NCBI GenBank assembly: GCA_013397455.1
Contig: VYZB01000133.1
Location: forward strand, 439,314-503,313
Source of the DNA: Crotophaga sulcirostris
Lineage: Eukaryota; Chordata; Aves; Cuculiformes; Crotophagidae
Direction: 5' to 3'
Length of the DNA stretch: 64,000 bases
Made by a program: the position numbers and the translations under genes. Shown here piece by piece: positions 27,501-37,660 of this stretch (its first letter is position 1; each line of letters opens with the position of its first letter). The notes beneath the pieces were generated by a model. The model worked only from the letters and a program-made list of their open reading frames with translations, ran no database searches and was not told the origin of the DNA.

Positions 27501-28869
27501 GGGAGATCAGTGTATTGCTACACATGTCCAAGTCCTCAAATAACATTATATTTAAAAAAAAGCACAGGTATCTAAGAGTTGATCTCTTGCAATCTAACTA
27601 ACTTGAACATTTATTCCTTTTTGTGCTCACCACCATTTGTTACGGCACACTTCCCTCAGATATAAACTGAGGACTGTATGACTGACAGGTATCTAGGCCA
27701 ATATTAGTTAACGTCTGAAAAGACAAAAAGACAATGTTTTTCGTATCAGCTTTTGCATCACTTTCAAATAATTACTACTGAGAGGAGAAAGGAGAAAGAA
27801 GACAGTCCAGGCTTTCTACATTATTTGTTTTGTTAATGTAGTGTTTCTAAACAAGAAAGAGGAACAAAAAAGAGAATGAAAACAGAAAATTTCTTTGGCT
27901 TTCAAGTGCAATATTCAGTAAGAAAAGCCTGAGACTCTTGTGCTGTGTCACAGCAGTTATTATACAGATAGGCTCACCAAATCAAACTCCATATCAGGGC
28001 AGAGGGAATACTTTGACTACTGATGCTGGCAGATAACCATCACCAGGGTGATGGAAGCAAAGAGAGAAAGAGAGCAACTGCAAGGATAACAAGCTGTGTG
28101 CATGTAGAGGAATTTCATCTCTACGTGCAGGAAATGAGTTTTCACTTTCTGTTCCAGATTCTTTCTCTCTCTTGGCCAGGGGAGCAATCCTGCACTCCCT
28201 AAGTGTCTCTGCACCATGTCCTACAGGATGTGTTATGGTAACATGCCCAGCGTGCAGAAAGGGTCTCAGTTACACACACATCAGGCTATTCTGAATCGGG
28301 GAACTGCTCACTGCCACAGTGGATCTCCTTGACTTCTTCCCATTATCTTTCAGTACAGCTGCAAAGATCAATGTTATTATCTATTCTATTACAGGAAACT
28401 GATAGTCCTCATCTTCCACTTTGTCTGTATTGCAATTTCATGGTGTAAAATTAATAGCAATTACAGAACTTTCAAATTCATTTGTCTGGTAAATGAATTG
28501 AGAATGAGATGGAAGTGGAAAGCAACAAGGCAGGCATGTGATGGCAGTGGCATATTATCAGGATATCAATAGAGCCAGGAGCACTGCTCTCATCTATCCA
28601 GCTTTCCCCGATAAGGTATTTCACCACTGGTAGTTACTAGAGACAGCTAATGGAAAGCAAGGGTAGACAAAGCATCCCCTCCCAGTGATTCCTCCATAGG
28701 TATTTAAACTGAGTCTGCAGAACACCACTACCTAGCCTATGCTATCAGGACTCTTGCCACCTTCAGTGGCACTACAGCAGAGAGAGTACTGGTAGGATTT
28801 TTAAGCTAAAAATAAAAGCTTAAAATAGGACACCCAAGAGGAACAGGTCAAATCTCGCCTGCTTTCCAC
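24501..28869. other. Unique non-coding DNA
   Basis: About 4.4 kb without a recognisable gene, RNA or interspersed repeat. A minor curiosity is a cluster of TTTGTAC / GTGTAC words at about 25548-25600, which looks like decayed local duplication. Confidence 0.55.
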
Positions 28870-29140
28870 TAGCAAAATTCCCACTGAAATCTGCCCTTTT
28901 TCAGCTTAAAACTGTTACCCCTCATCTTATCACTAAGTTCCTTGATAAAGAGTCCCTCCCCAGATTTCCTATAGGCCTCCTTTAAGTACTGGAAGGTTGC
29001 TATAAGGTCTTTGCAGAGCCTTCTCTTCTCTAGGCTAAACAACCCCAACTCTCTCAGCCTGTCCTCGTATGCTCGTATGGGAGGTACTCCAGCCCTCTGA
29101 CCATCCTCATGGTCCTCCACATCTGCTTTTCCAACAAGAA
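28870..29140 (-). mobile_element. CR1 LINE fragment (end of ORF2 region)
   Basis: Read on the minus strand this encodes a string close to the C-terminal end of avian CR1 ORF2: RLRELGLFSLEKRRLCKDLI, followed by ATFQYLKEAYRKSGEGLF and then a KMRGNSFKLKKGRF-like segment. CR1 ORF2 encodes the endonuclease/reverse transcriptase used for target-primed retroposition. On the plus strand the familiar 'ctctaggctaaacaacccca', 'actctctcagcctgtcctcg' and 'tactccagccctctgaccat' appear. Both the 5' bulk of the element and its octamer tail are missing, so it is a dead internal fragment. The duplicated word CTCGTATG near 29064-29079 is a small local repeat within it. Confidence 0.92.
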
Positions 29141-30224
29141 TGACAGTTTGTACAGGAGGAAAAACATTTCTGTGATGTAGTTTTACATTTCTGTCCTGCA
29201 AATAAATGAGCTAATGAAACAGCTGACTGCTCCCCTATTGCAGATGTGGGAGTTATTTACTTTGTAATCCTTTCAGTTTTAGTCCTGGCTGGACAAGGAT
29301 GAAATCCCTGGCATTAGGTATTAGAAGAGATGTAGAAAGCACAGGAACCAATTTACAGGGTTTCACTTCACTAGTTTTCTTCATTTGACTCCTATTAGCT
29401 CTGATAATGTATCCTCACTATTAATCAGCTAGGGAGAGAGGAGATGATACCTGGTTGTTCACGTGCACAGAGGGAGGCATGTACACTAAAGCCACCTCAC
29501 TGGAGGAAGGTCAGTGCCTTGAAGTGTCTTCTTCAGGACTTGCAAGTGATAAAGGCACTGACCCCGAGTACTGAGGCAGCTTTCAGCAGGCACAGGAGGT
29601 TTTGAAGGAATGTCTGAAATAAATATTTCAGTTGGTGATACCTTAAGAATAAACTTGATGGAACAAATCAATCCCTGCCGAAATCCCCTCAGAAGCAGTG
29701 AGACTAAAGGGACCGTGGAGGCAGCTGATACTGTTGGATGGGAACTTCTTCCAAGTAGTGAGATTCGCAGAACAAACCACAGTTGTAGCAGTCTAATAGC
29801 TGCTGCAGTCATAACAGCAGCTACTTCTGGAGAGCTCGTTTTCCACATGTTCCGAGCTGCTCCTGAGGAAAGGAAGCAGCCTCTGGGCTAAATGGCTCCT
29901 GAACCCTCATCTCTTGTGTCTTGTGCTATAGAAAACAATTTGGTTCTCTGATGGCCCCATGCATATATCAGAGCTTCATCAGTGTGGAGCTTGTATAATG
30001 TTTTTGCATGTTATGCCAGTTACTAGTCAAGCTTGACAGCTCCTTATTGCTGGATCATTGCACAGAAGTGCAAAAAAATACAAAAGGTGTTGGTCAATTT
30101 CCATGAGATTCGATGCAAATGCATCATCACTAATGTGTTTTAAAAGTGTAGTCAGTAAGTTGCAGTAGAGTTGGTTTCCATAGCAATGATGTCGACAGCT
30201 ATGTCATTGAAATCTGAGATTTTG
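29141..30224. other. Unique DNA between two CR1 relics
   Basis: No gene recognised. A 93-codon plus-strand frame (29610-29891) and a 120-codon minus-strand frame (29486-29848) overlap each other and match nothing known. Mutual overlap of open frames is usual for stop-poor chance sequence. Confidence 0.55.
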
Positions 30225-30500
30225 TCACACAAAAATGATATCCATAATGAGTCATAACAAAAGTCCAGCCAGCACAGCATCTTATCTCCAGCAGTGGCCT
30301 AGACAGACACCTAGGGCAGAGGAGCAAGAATATAAGGGCAAGTGCAATGTAATGTGTACCAGAGGTATGGCAGCAGTATTCAGCAGTTTGCAGCTCAGAA
30401 ACTTTCTGAGTTAGGTATGGTGTGATTGTTTTCAATGGTCCTTGATGGATTTTTCTTCCATGAGTTTATTCTGTTGCTTTCTAAGCCTATTTAATTTTCT
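30225..30500 (-). mobile_element. Older CR1 LINE, 3' UTR end
   Basis: In plus orientation the segment follows the reverse complement of the older bird/reptile CR1 3' UTR. 'aatgatatccataatgagtc' is the end next to the tail (compare AATGGCCATACTGGGTC). Next come 'agtccagccagcacagcatc' (GGTCCATCTAGCCCAGTATC), 'ttatctccagcagtggcc' (CTGTCTCCAACAGTGGCC), 'agaatataagggcaagtgca', 'cagtttgcagctcag', and finally 'gatggatttttcttccatga' (GATGGACTTTTCTTCCATGA). The element is 5'-truncated, as usual for CR1, and non-coding. It belongs to the same broad lineage as the longer relic at 35.7 kb. Confidence 0.75.
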
Positions 30501-32461
30501 GCACCAGTTGCTCCTTTGTGTGCCACTTCCCTGCACTTCAAAAAGCTTTGCCAGTGTATAAATATAAGGAAAGAGATAAGTAAACCAAAACTCAAGGTAA
30601 AGTCTGATCCAAGACTGCTTAGACCAAATTTAAACTTTTTCTTTTGCTGGCAGTTAAAAGCTGGTCTCATGGACTTTCTTGATTTTCCATTATGAAGTAA
30701 TGAAAACAAATGTCAAGTGTTCTTATTTATCTACACTCATCCTCTCTGACCTACCAGTTTGGTCTGCGTACAAGGGACCATTTCCTGAAATACTCTTTTG
30801 AACAGTCCTGGGCTGATGCACATACATGAAGAATTTCCATCACAGATAAGAATATTCTAGTAAAATATGTATGTGACTGCAGTATGTTAAAACAGAAGGT
30901 ATTTTTCTATTCCAATATTATGGTTTGAGAGGGGATTGTAGCAATAGATGGCTGGATAGAACTGCAATTTCAGAGCATCTAGATAGCTAATGCTAGGAAG
31001 CCAAGTTCACATAGATTTGCTGCACTGTTATCCTTTGTTACAGTTAACTCTTGAGATATAAGTGTCAAAATTCTGCCGATGACAACTAAATCATCCTTAA
31101 CGGGTCTCAGCATCCAGGCTGTGTGCCTTCCCTGGTTACTGGAAGGTTACTGAGTAACAGGGGCAGACTCTGTGAGATTAGCCTCAGTACCACTGTTTCA
31201 GTGTGCCCCTCTCCCTTGCAAGAGAGAAGGTGGCATGTCCTAAGCTAATAGTGATTATTCATGAGAAAGCAAAAATCATTCAAATGTTACTGCACTAGCC
31301 TAGGTCTTCCATTATCTGAATTTTCACTGTGACTACCTGCAATTCACAGAGCTTCCTGATAGAACAAGCTTCTATTTTCAGTAGCACTGGGTTAATAGAT
31401 ACACTGATATTTAGACTGTTGTGAACTCAGAGGATGTGGTAGCAAGGGTAGATAAACGCACGCTATAAAGAGAGCCAAAGCCTTGTCCCTCTTTGCCCCA
31501 CCACGGTTGTTCCTTCCATGCTGCTGCAAAGAATGCTATGATGATTTAGGCTGCATTGCCCATGGGGGGACCTCTTTTTTATTTATAACCCTGATTTTTA
31601 TAACTTTGTCCTTTCAGAGATATTCAGATTTACTTCAGGTTTCAGAGAGCTTGACTTGCAGCTACAGTCTCGTAGGACAAAGGTCATCAGATGATTAATT
31701 TCTCCTGGCAATGTCTGTAGATATCCTGAAAATACAAAGCATTCTGCAAGCAAATCAGCTGTTGTGGTTTTTTCCGTTCAAAGACAAAAGTCTGAATAAT
31801 AATTTAAAAAAAAACCAAAACAAACCAAAACAAACACAGAAACATACATGCCACATTGTGAAGTTCAAGCTTGGAAATCCTGTGATTAGGAGATGTCAAA
31901 ACTACTTAATACTTTGGTCTCAGTCTCCTTGTGAGTAATCAGTAATAAAATAATACTGTTGCCAGAACTCAGGAAGAGTATTTTCAATTCCCTCTTCTAT
32001 TTGGGCAAGGCTTTAATGGTCTGTTATTCAAGATCTGGTGTTTGGATGCCTGCAGATACAAATAGGTCTCCCATTGTACATCCTGTCTTTTTGAATTGTA
32101 AACTTCTCAGGGTTGGAATTATGTGTTGACACATGTTTTTATACCAGCTGGCAAAAGCTTTCTAATATTGATTGAAGCCTCTATTCATTGTTGCAATGAA
32201 AATAACTGTAATTATCTCCAATGGGACAAAATCCAAGTGTCAAATAGAAATTGAAATGCTAAAATGGACATAGTGGCAGACAGGTACCTACAGTGCAGTA
32301 GAACCTCTTGTATCAGACACTGTTAAAAAAACAGAGGTTCACTGGAATGAGGACTAAGAAGAGGCACTAACCCAGAGACCTGTGAGGATGGGATGAGCTG
32401 AATGAGTGTGTAATGAGGAATGTGTATTTCTGAGGGATTTAGATGCAAGACTATAATTGTG
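30501..32461. other. Unique DNA with an A/C-rich tract
   Basis: No gene recognised. An A-rich tract of AAAC/CAAA words lies at 31804-31840 and is a simple low-complexity sequence. Confidence 0.55.
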
Positions 32462-32635
32462 TTGTAGTTCTGCCTGAGTAATGTAGACAATAAACTGCAT
32501 TATTATTTTCAATAGAGACTTTGTTTAATTGTATTAAATGCAATGATATTGTAGTTCTGCCTGAGAAATGCAGACAATAGAATTCATTATTACATTTAAG
32601 AGAAAATGTATTTAATTTTCTAGTAAGTAATCTCA
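32462..32635. repeat. Diverged tandem duplication, 87-bp period
   Basis: TTGTAGTTCTGCCTGAG begins at 32462 and again at 32549. Each copy is followed by near-identical AATG.AGACAATA and then by AT-rich sequence ending in TTTAATT. The first ~30 bp of the copies are well preserved and the rest is diverged. It is a local two-copy duplication of unknown source, not a known satellite. Confidence 0.8.
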
Positions 32636-33720
32636 ATGAAATTGAAATGGTCTACTAAAATATTTTCAAAATACAAATTACCTTTGGTTGTAATATTTTT
32701 GCAAAATAGAGCTGCACATATTCAATTAAGTTAATTTCATTTTAAGCCGAACTGCAGGAAAAAGTGGTTTGCCTTTAATTTTCTGTGGAATTGTTTCACA
32801 TTCGCTCTAAACATTACCCATGTTTTATGCTCTGGTTATGAGCTTTCTCTGTAATAAGAAAAGCATAAACATCCATGTACATATGTAGATATATTTACAC
32901 AAAGGCTTTACCATCCATTTCAGTGAGTGGGACAAAGAGATGTCAATGACTGGATTTCCTTCCCAGGATAAGAAGGCAAGAGAAAAGAATAAAGTGCATC
33001 CCCGATGCCATATGGAGGCTGAACATGGCCAGAACACACACTTAGATCCAGAAATCTGGAGAGTCCAGAAACCTGTCTCTCAAATGCTGCAGAGCAGATA
33101 GTAGCTGCTGAGAGTGTGTGTTTAACAAACGTCATGAAACAAACAGGTTAATAGGTTGATTCAAAGAGAGGCCGTTCACAAGCAACAACTGCTCACGTGC
33201 ACAGAGGCAGCTGTGCTCACTGTCACCGAGGTCTGGTCACAATGTCCACATGAATTAAGATGCTAATTTGTAACTAGAACAGAGCACATCTCAACTCGTG
33301 TTCCTGCAGCTGTTGCTGGGCTACACGATCAGTCCGACTGTTCACGATGGACAGCCCGGTGTTAAAGCAACTCAGGCAAAGAACAGCTTGAAGGGAACAC
33401 GACCGTGAGTTGTTTTCCACTTCTGATCTCAGCAGGAGCTCTGCTGAGTCCTCTCTTTTTTTTTACTCTCTTTCTACCCAACCCACTTCTCCTCCCACTT
33501 CTTAATATTCTTCTTGGAAAGAGGAAAAAAAGGCAGAGGGAATGCATTTTCATTAAAAAGTAACAACAAAAGCTGAAATCTAAAAACGTAAATGCCAATA
33601 AAATTTTCAGTTAAAAAAATGCATTTTCTTTCAGTAGCTCTCACAGGGGCACTTTGAGAATGAATTCAGAACAGCATGTTCATTATGCCTGGATCAAAGA
33701 GAGTGAAGGAAAGGCAATGG
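32636..33720. other. Unique non-coding DNA
   Basis: No gene, RNA or interspersed repeat recognised. The strand-overlapping short frames at 32825-33135 have no domain. Confidence 0.55.
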
Positions 33721-33850
33721 TTTATAATTATTTTATTTATAATTTGGTAGGATCAAGGACTTTCTGATGTGGATCAGGACCTCGTTGTGCTGGACACTGT
33801 AAGCACAGAATAAAAAGATGATCTGTGCCTCATGGAATTTATTACCACTG
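33721..33850. repeat. Ancient amniote interspersed repeat (SINE/LINE tail type)
   Basis: 'atttataatttggtaggatc', 'atgtggatcaggacctcgtt', 'gtgctggacactgtaagcac' and 'agaataaaaagatgatctgt' follow the order of a repeat common in turtle and crocodilian DNA. In those copies it reads ATTATAGTAGC, GATCAGGACCCCATTGTGCT, AGGCGCTGTACAAACACA, then AACAAAAAGACAGTCCCTG. I am confident of the resemblance but not of the exact family name, probably a MIR- or L2-related 3' end. Confidence 0.55.
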
Positions 33851-35374
33851 TCAAATTTTGGCAATAGAAAAAAAGAATCTAGCTTTGAAAAGCAGCTTTT
33901 TCTAACTTATGTGCTACATCTTTATTTTCTTAGGAGCTAATGATAACTATCCATTGTGAATCATTACAGCTATTTTTCTTTTTCCTATTGTCAAAGTAAG
34001 CTCCCAGGTTGGTGGGTTTTTTATGGGTAGCAAAGGTTAGTAGTGAGATTTGTTGGGGCCAGAAAGTGGGGCATTCCTACTTATAATTCACATCTTGCTT
34101 CTGCTTGCATTGCAATTCTCAGGACTTCATATGCTGTCAGATTTATTGTTGGGAAACTGACTCAAACTCGATCTTAATAAAAATTCATTCCACTTGTATA
34201 AAAAAAATAAATCCTACAAAGCTCAGCTTGCTTCTTTCTGCCAGGCAAGTTCCAACAAACAACCCATGAAGCAGAAATTTACTATGGATGGCATCACATG
34301 TCCATAACCTAGCTTTTACATCTGCTTTAAACCTTTGAAAAATGGTCATGTGTAGTTTCCTTGACTTCTGCAGAGCAGAAGACAGCTGCTAGCAGTCCTG
34401 GGTTATGTGACATAGAAACCCAAACATTAGAGACTTGCCTACTGCACCTGAGCAGGTTATAGCAGCATGGAAAGAGTCCTGAAGTCAATGGTACATGGGA
34501 GAAATTTCAGATCTCACTGTCACACACTTGCACTTGCAGTGAGGCAATGAACCTGCTGACAGGTGTAACTCTGCCTCCCGGCACCACAGCCTCATACTTG
34601 GCAGAAGAACCAGCCCATTTTTAAATGAAAGCTAAACCATTCCCCAAATGCTTTGTAGCAAGGCAGAGATTCTGAAACAAATCTAACCCACATAAAACTG
34701 AGAAACACATTTGGGGATCATGTGGTTCCAGGGTGGTTTCAGAGCTACATAACCCTCATCACATCCAAAAGTGTAGAAGAAAAGATAGCAGAAGAACACA
34801 CGGAATGGGAGTAAAATAAGTCCAGGAGATTCCTCAGCACCCCATGGTATTTCAGTTTCTTTCTTGCTTTGGTAGCACTGTTATCTATAACAGACTGTTC
34901 TAGGATTTCTCTCCACCAACTGCAGTCTGTGCAGTAAAGATTTCAAAACAGTTTCTTGTAACAGAAATAGTTTGCCCTGTTGTCCTTGGCTGTCATTTTC
35001 CCCTTTCTATACACTTTCTGCTAGTGCAGTGTTTTAGTGATGCTGTTCTATTAACATGGTTTGCAAAGTGTTTCTGGACCGTTCAGCTTGAGAAGAGCAA
35101 TATTAACGCAAAATATTCTTCAATTAGTATATTAAACAGTAAGCTCTATATTGATTCAATGTCTCAAGAGGTCTTACAATAATTAATTCAGATAGGCTTG
35201 GATGTAAGCCTTTGTTGTGTGGACATAAAACTGGCTGAAGACTTGTAAACAAATTGCAAAGATTAATGGCACTGCAACTTGCTAGGAGCCTTCTCAAACA
35301 CATTTTCTGGGTGCCTTGAAATATTAAGTACTTATGCTTAGAGCACTGTGGAACTCGGGATTTACTATGGGAGG
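33851..35374. other. Unique non-coding DNA
   Basis: About 1.5 kb with no recognised gene or repeat. The short frames lack any recognisable protein. Confidence 0.55.
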
Positions 35375-35492
35375 TCACTCAGTTTTGCAAATGGGAAACA
35401 GACCAGCCTGCAGAATATTTGCAAGGCATCGACCAGGATTTTGGTAAGAATTCAAATCCAATCTAATACATTAGTTGCAAGACCATCCTTTC
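35375..35492 (-). repeat. MIR-type SINE relic with tRNA-like head
   Basis: On the plus strand 'agttttgcaaatgggaaaca' resembles ATTTTGCAGATGGGAAACTG. 'gcaaggcatcgaccaggatt' resembles the GCAAGGTCACACAGGAAG region, and 'gaattcaaatccaatct' resembles GAATTGAACCCAAATCTC, the reversed tRNA B-box end. Finally 'ttgcaagaccatcctttc' resembles CCACTAGACCATCCTTCC, the reversed start of the element. Order and spacing are right for a minus-strand SINE. Confidence 0.5.
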
Positions 35493-35734
35493 AGACAAAT
35501 CTTCCTCATGTATCTTTGGAGATACTAATACTAAATTTGCATCTGTTGGTTCTATGTCTGGTTTGAATCAACATATTTTTCAAGCTTTAATGCAAGTAAA
35601 ACCAAAAATTAGGGGTTGTTTCTCTCCATACTTTTTCTGTTACTTTCTCTGATGTCTTTAGTCATACACTATTTAATATTACGGTATGAAATGCACCTTA
35701 TAAAGCTTGTTTTCCCTATTGACATTTTAAAATA

Positions 35735-37660
35735 TTTAGAACATCAGAATAGCAGCAGTGGACAGTAGCCTCTCCCTAACAATGACCAGAAGAAGATGCT
35801 TGTGGATAGACCATGAAAAGTAGGCAAATGCTTACCCTCCCAGCCCATGGTATATAGACCAATGATTAACTCGGTGATTAAAGCCATATTTTAGATTAAT
35901 AGCTGGTGGTGTGCCTACCTTCTATGAGTTTTTCCAGATATTTTTTAAACTATGTAATGATTTTCATCTCTTAATTCTATGACAATGAATTCAACAGTTT
36001 AATTATACATTGAGTAAAGAATTGCTTTCTTTTATTTTAAGCTTGTTAGGCTATTTTGTTTAATAATTTCTGTGCTTTGTGTTATAAAAATGAGTGCATA
36101 ATAATTCCGTACTCACCTTCTTCAAGTCATTTGTGATCTTATATTTTTCACATACTGTCCAAGTCTGTCTTTTTATGAGACAGAATTCTTTTAAGATCAG
36201 CATACTTTTGGACAAGAGCATCATCAAAATCTTTTTGGAAATCAAAATGCACTACATCAAGAGTATGACACATGCCCAAAGAACTCAGCAGGATATGAGA
36301 AGAATAGATTACTGGACTTTTTTAAAGAAAAGCTTTACTGACTTTTCCTGAAAATGTCACATTTATATGCATCTATGATTTTTACTCCTTTTCGCAGATT
36401 CAGTTGATTTGCTTGTTAAGAAAATCAGACTTATTTGTTTGTAGATTTCACAGCCTGCTTATTCCATACCTGCATGCACCCCATGGGGTCCTTTTAAAAA
36501 TGGGCATTAGGCTTGCCATCTGCTCTTTCACTTGTATAAAGATTGATTTATTTAATAGTTCACCCAGAGGGGTTAGTAGTTCAGCAGCAACTTTGAGAAT
36601 TCTTGGGTTAATACCATCTGTTTTGAATGGTGTTTGTTATTATACATTTTATTGATGTGTTCTAAAGCCCCTTTCGCTGATACTTCACTTCGAGACAGTT
36701 CTCCAGACTTGTCTCATGTAAGTAAAGGCTTCGGTGCAGCAACATTTCTAAGCTCCCATGTGTTGAACAGTAATGTGAGCAGTTCTTTTAGCCTTTCTGC
36801 CATGGCCACAGCATCCTCCAGTGCTTCTTCCACATCTCAGCTCTCTGTCAGCCCTACAGTCTTGGGAAAGATACTTGGTTTTCATTTGTTTCAGAGAAAA
36901 TTTATTAACAAGCTCCATGCTTTTAGCAGCTTGATTCTTAGAATCAGTTGTCATAGCTTGTTATGTTTTTACATTTCACATATCAGATTTTTTATGCATT
37001 TTCTGTTTTACACCTTTGGATACTTTTTCTGGTTTTTGAAAGGTGTTGTTCTACTTATAATTGCCTCTTTTCCTTTGTTGTTTAACCACATTCCTTTTTT
37101 TTGGTCATTTTGGTTGTTTTTGGATAGAGAAAAACATTTACTTTGAGGCTGCAATATGGTGTTTTTAAATACCGTTGAAGGTATTTTACCCTTTTGATTA
37201 CTGCTGTTCATCCTTTAAAAGAGTTTCCTGGGTATCACATAGTTCCCATTTTGGAGTTAAATTTTACTGTAGTGATTTTTTTTTCACTTCTATAAAGTTT
37301 CTGAATATGAATATGTAAGTTTATTGTTCTTCCTTTGAAGATAGTTGCTTCAAGGACACTCATCAGTGATCTCTAAGAATGTAATTTTTCCGTAGCGCCT
37401 TACCTCGACACTTTGATAACATTCATGAGGAAAGGGGAGGCCTCATTACAGCTGCATTTTTAGCCCTTGCAGGCTCTGTTATCACTCACAGTATTGTGCA
37501 GTCGTCATTCCCCTCTTTATTGTGTAGCCAAGACATAACATAATATCTTCCCCATTTAAACATGAAACTTTAATGTGAAGAATTTCTGTGATGCAAATTT
37601 AGGGATTTTATTTTGTAAAGCTAATTTATATTAAGCACGTACACCAATCATACAGACTTT
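35735..37660 (-). mobile_element. Ancient CR1 LINE relic with decayed ORF2
   Basis: The largest mobile element in the window, readable in order as the reverse complement of an old sauropsid CR1. The 3' end is at 35738 ('agaacatcagaatagcagc'; family AGAACATAAGAATGGCC). The 3' UTR follows at 35780-36120, including 'gacaatgaattcaacagttt' and 'aattatacattgagtaaaga'. After a deletion, reverse-transcriptase scraps appear at 36230-36260 ('atgcactacatcaagag') and 36478-36640 ('caccccatggggtcctttta'). Sequence between the RT and endonuclease parts lies at 36640-37300, including 'ttgttgtttaaccacattcc' and 'catagttcccattttggagt'. Weaker matches to the endonuclease region reach about 37650. LINE ORF2 normally supplies endonuclease and reverse transcriptase. 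Here it is riddled with stops and indels. The 170-codon plus-strand frame at 36634-37146 is an antisense accident of this relic. Confidence 0.75.

Noticed and set aside
29486..29891. Overlapping 93- and 120-codon frames on opposite strands
   Set aside because: Mutually exclusive and without known domains. A stop-poor local composition explains both.
36634..37146. 170-codon plus-strand open frame, the longest in the window
   Set aside because: It lies wholly inside, and antisense to, the ancient CR1 relic. Its hydrophobic, phenylalanine/leucine-rich product comes from the T-rich reverse strand of that element.
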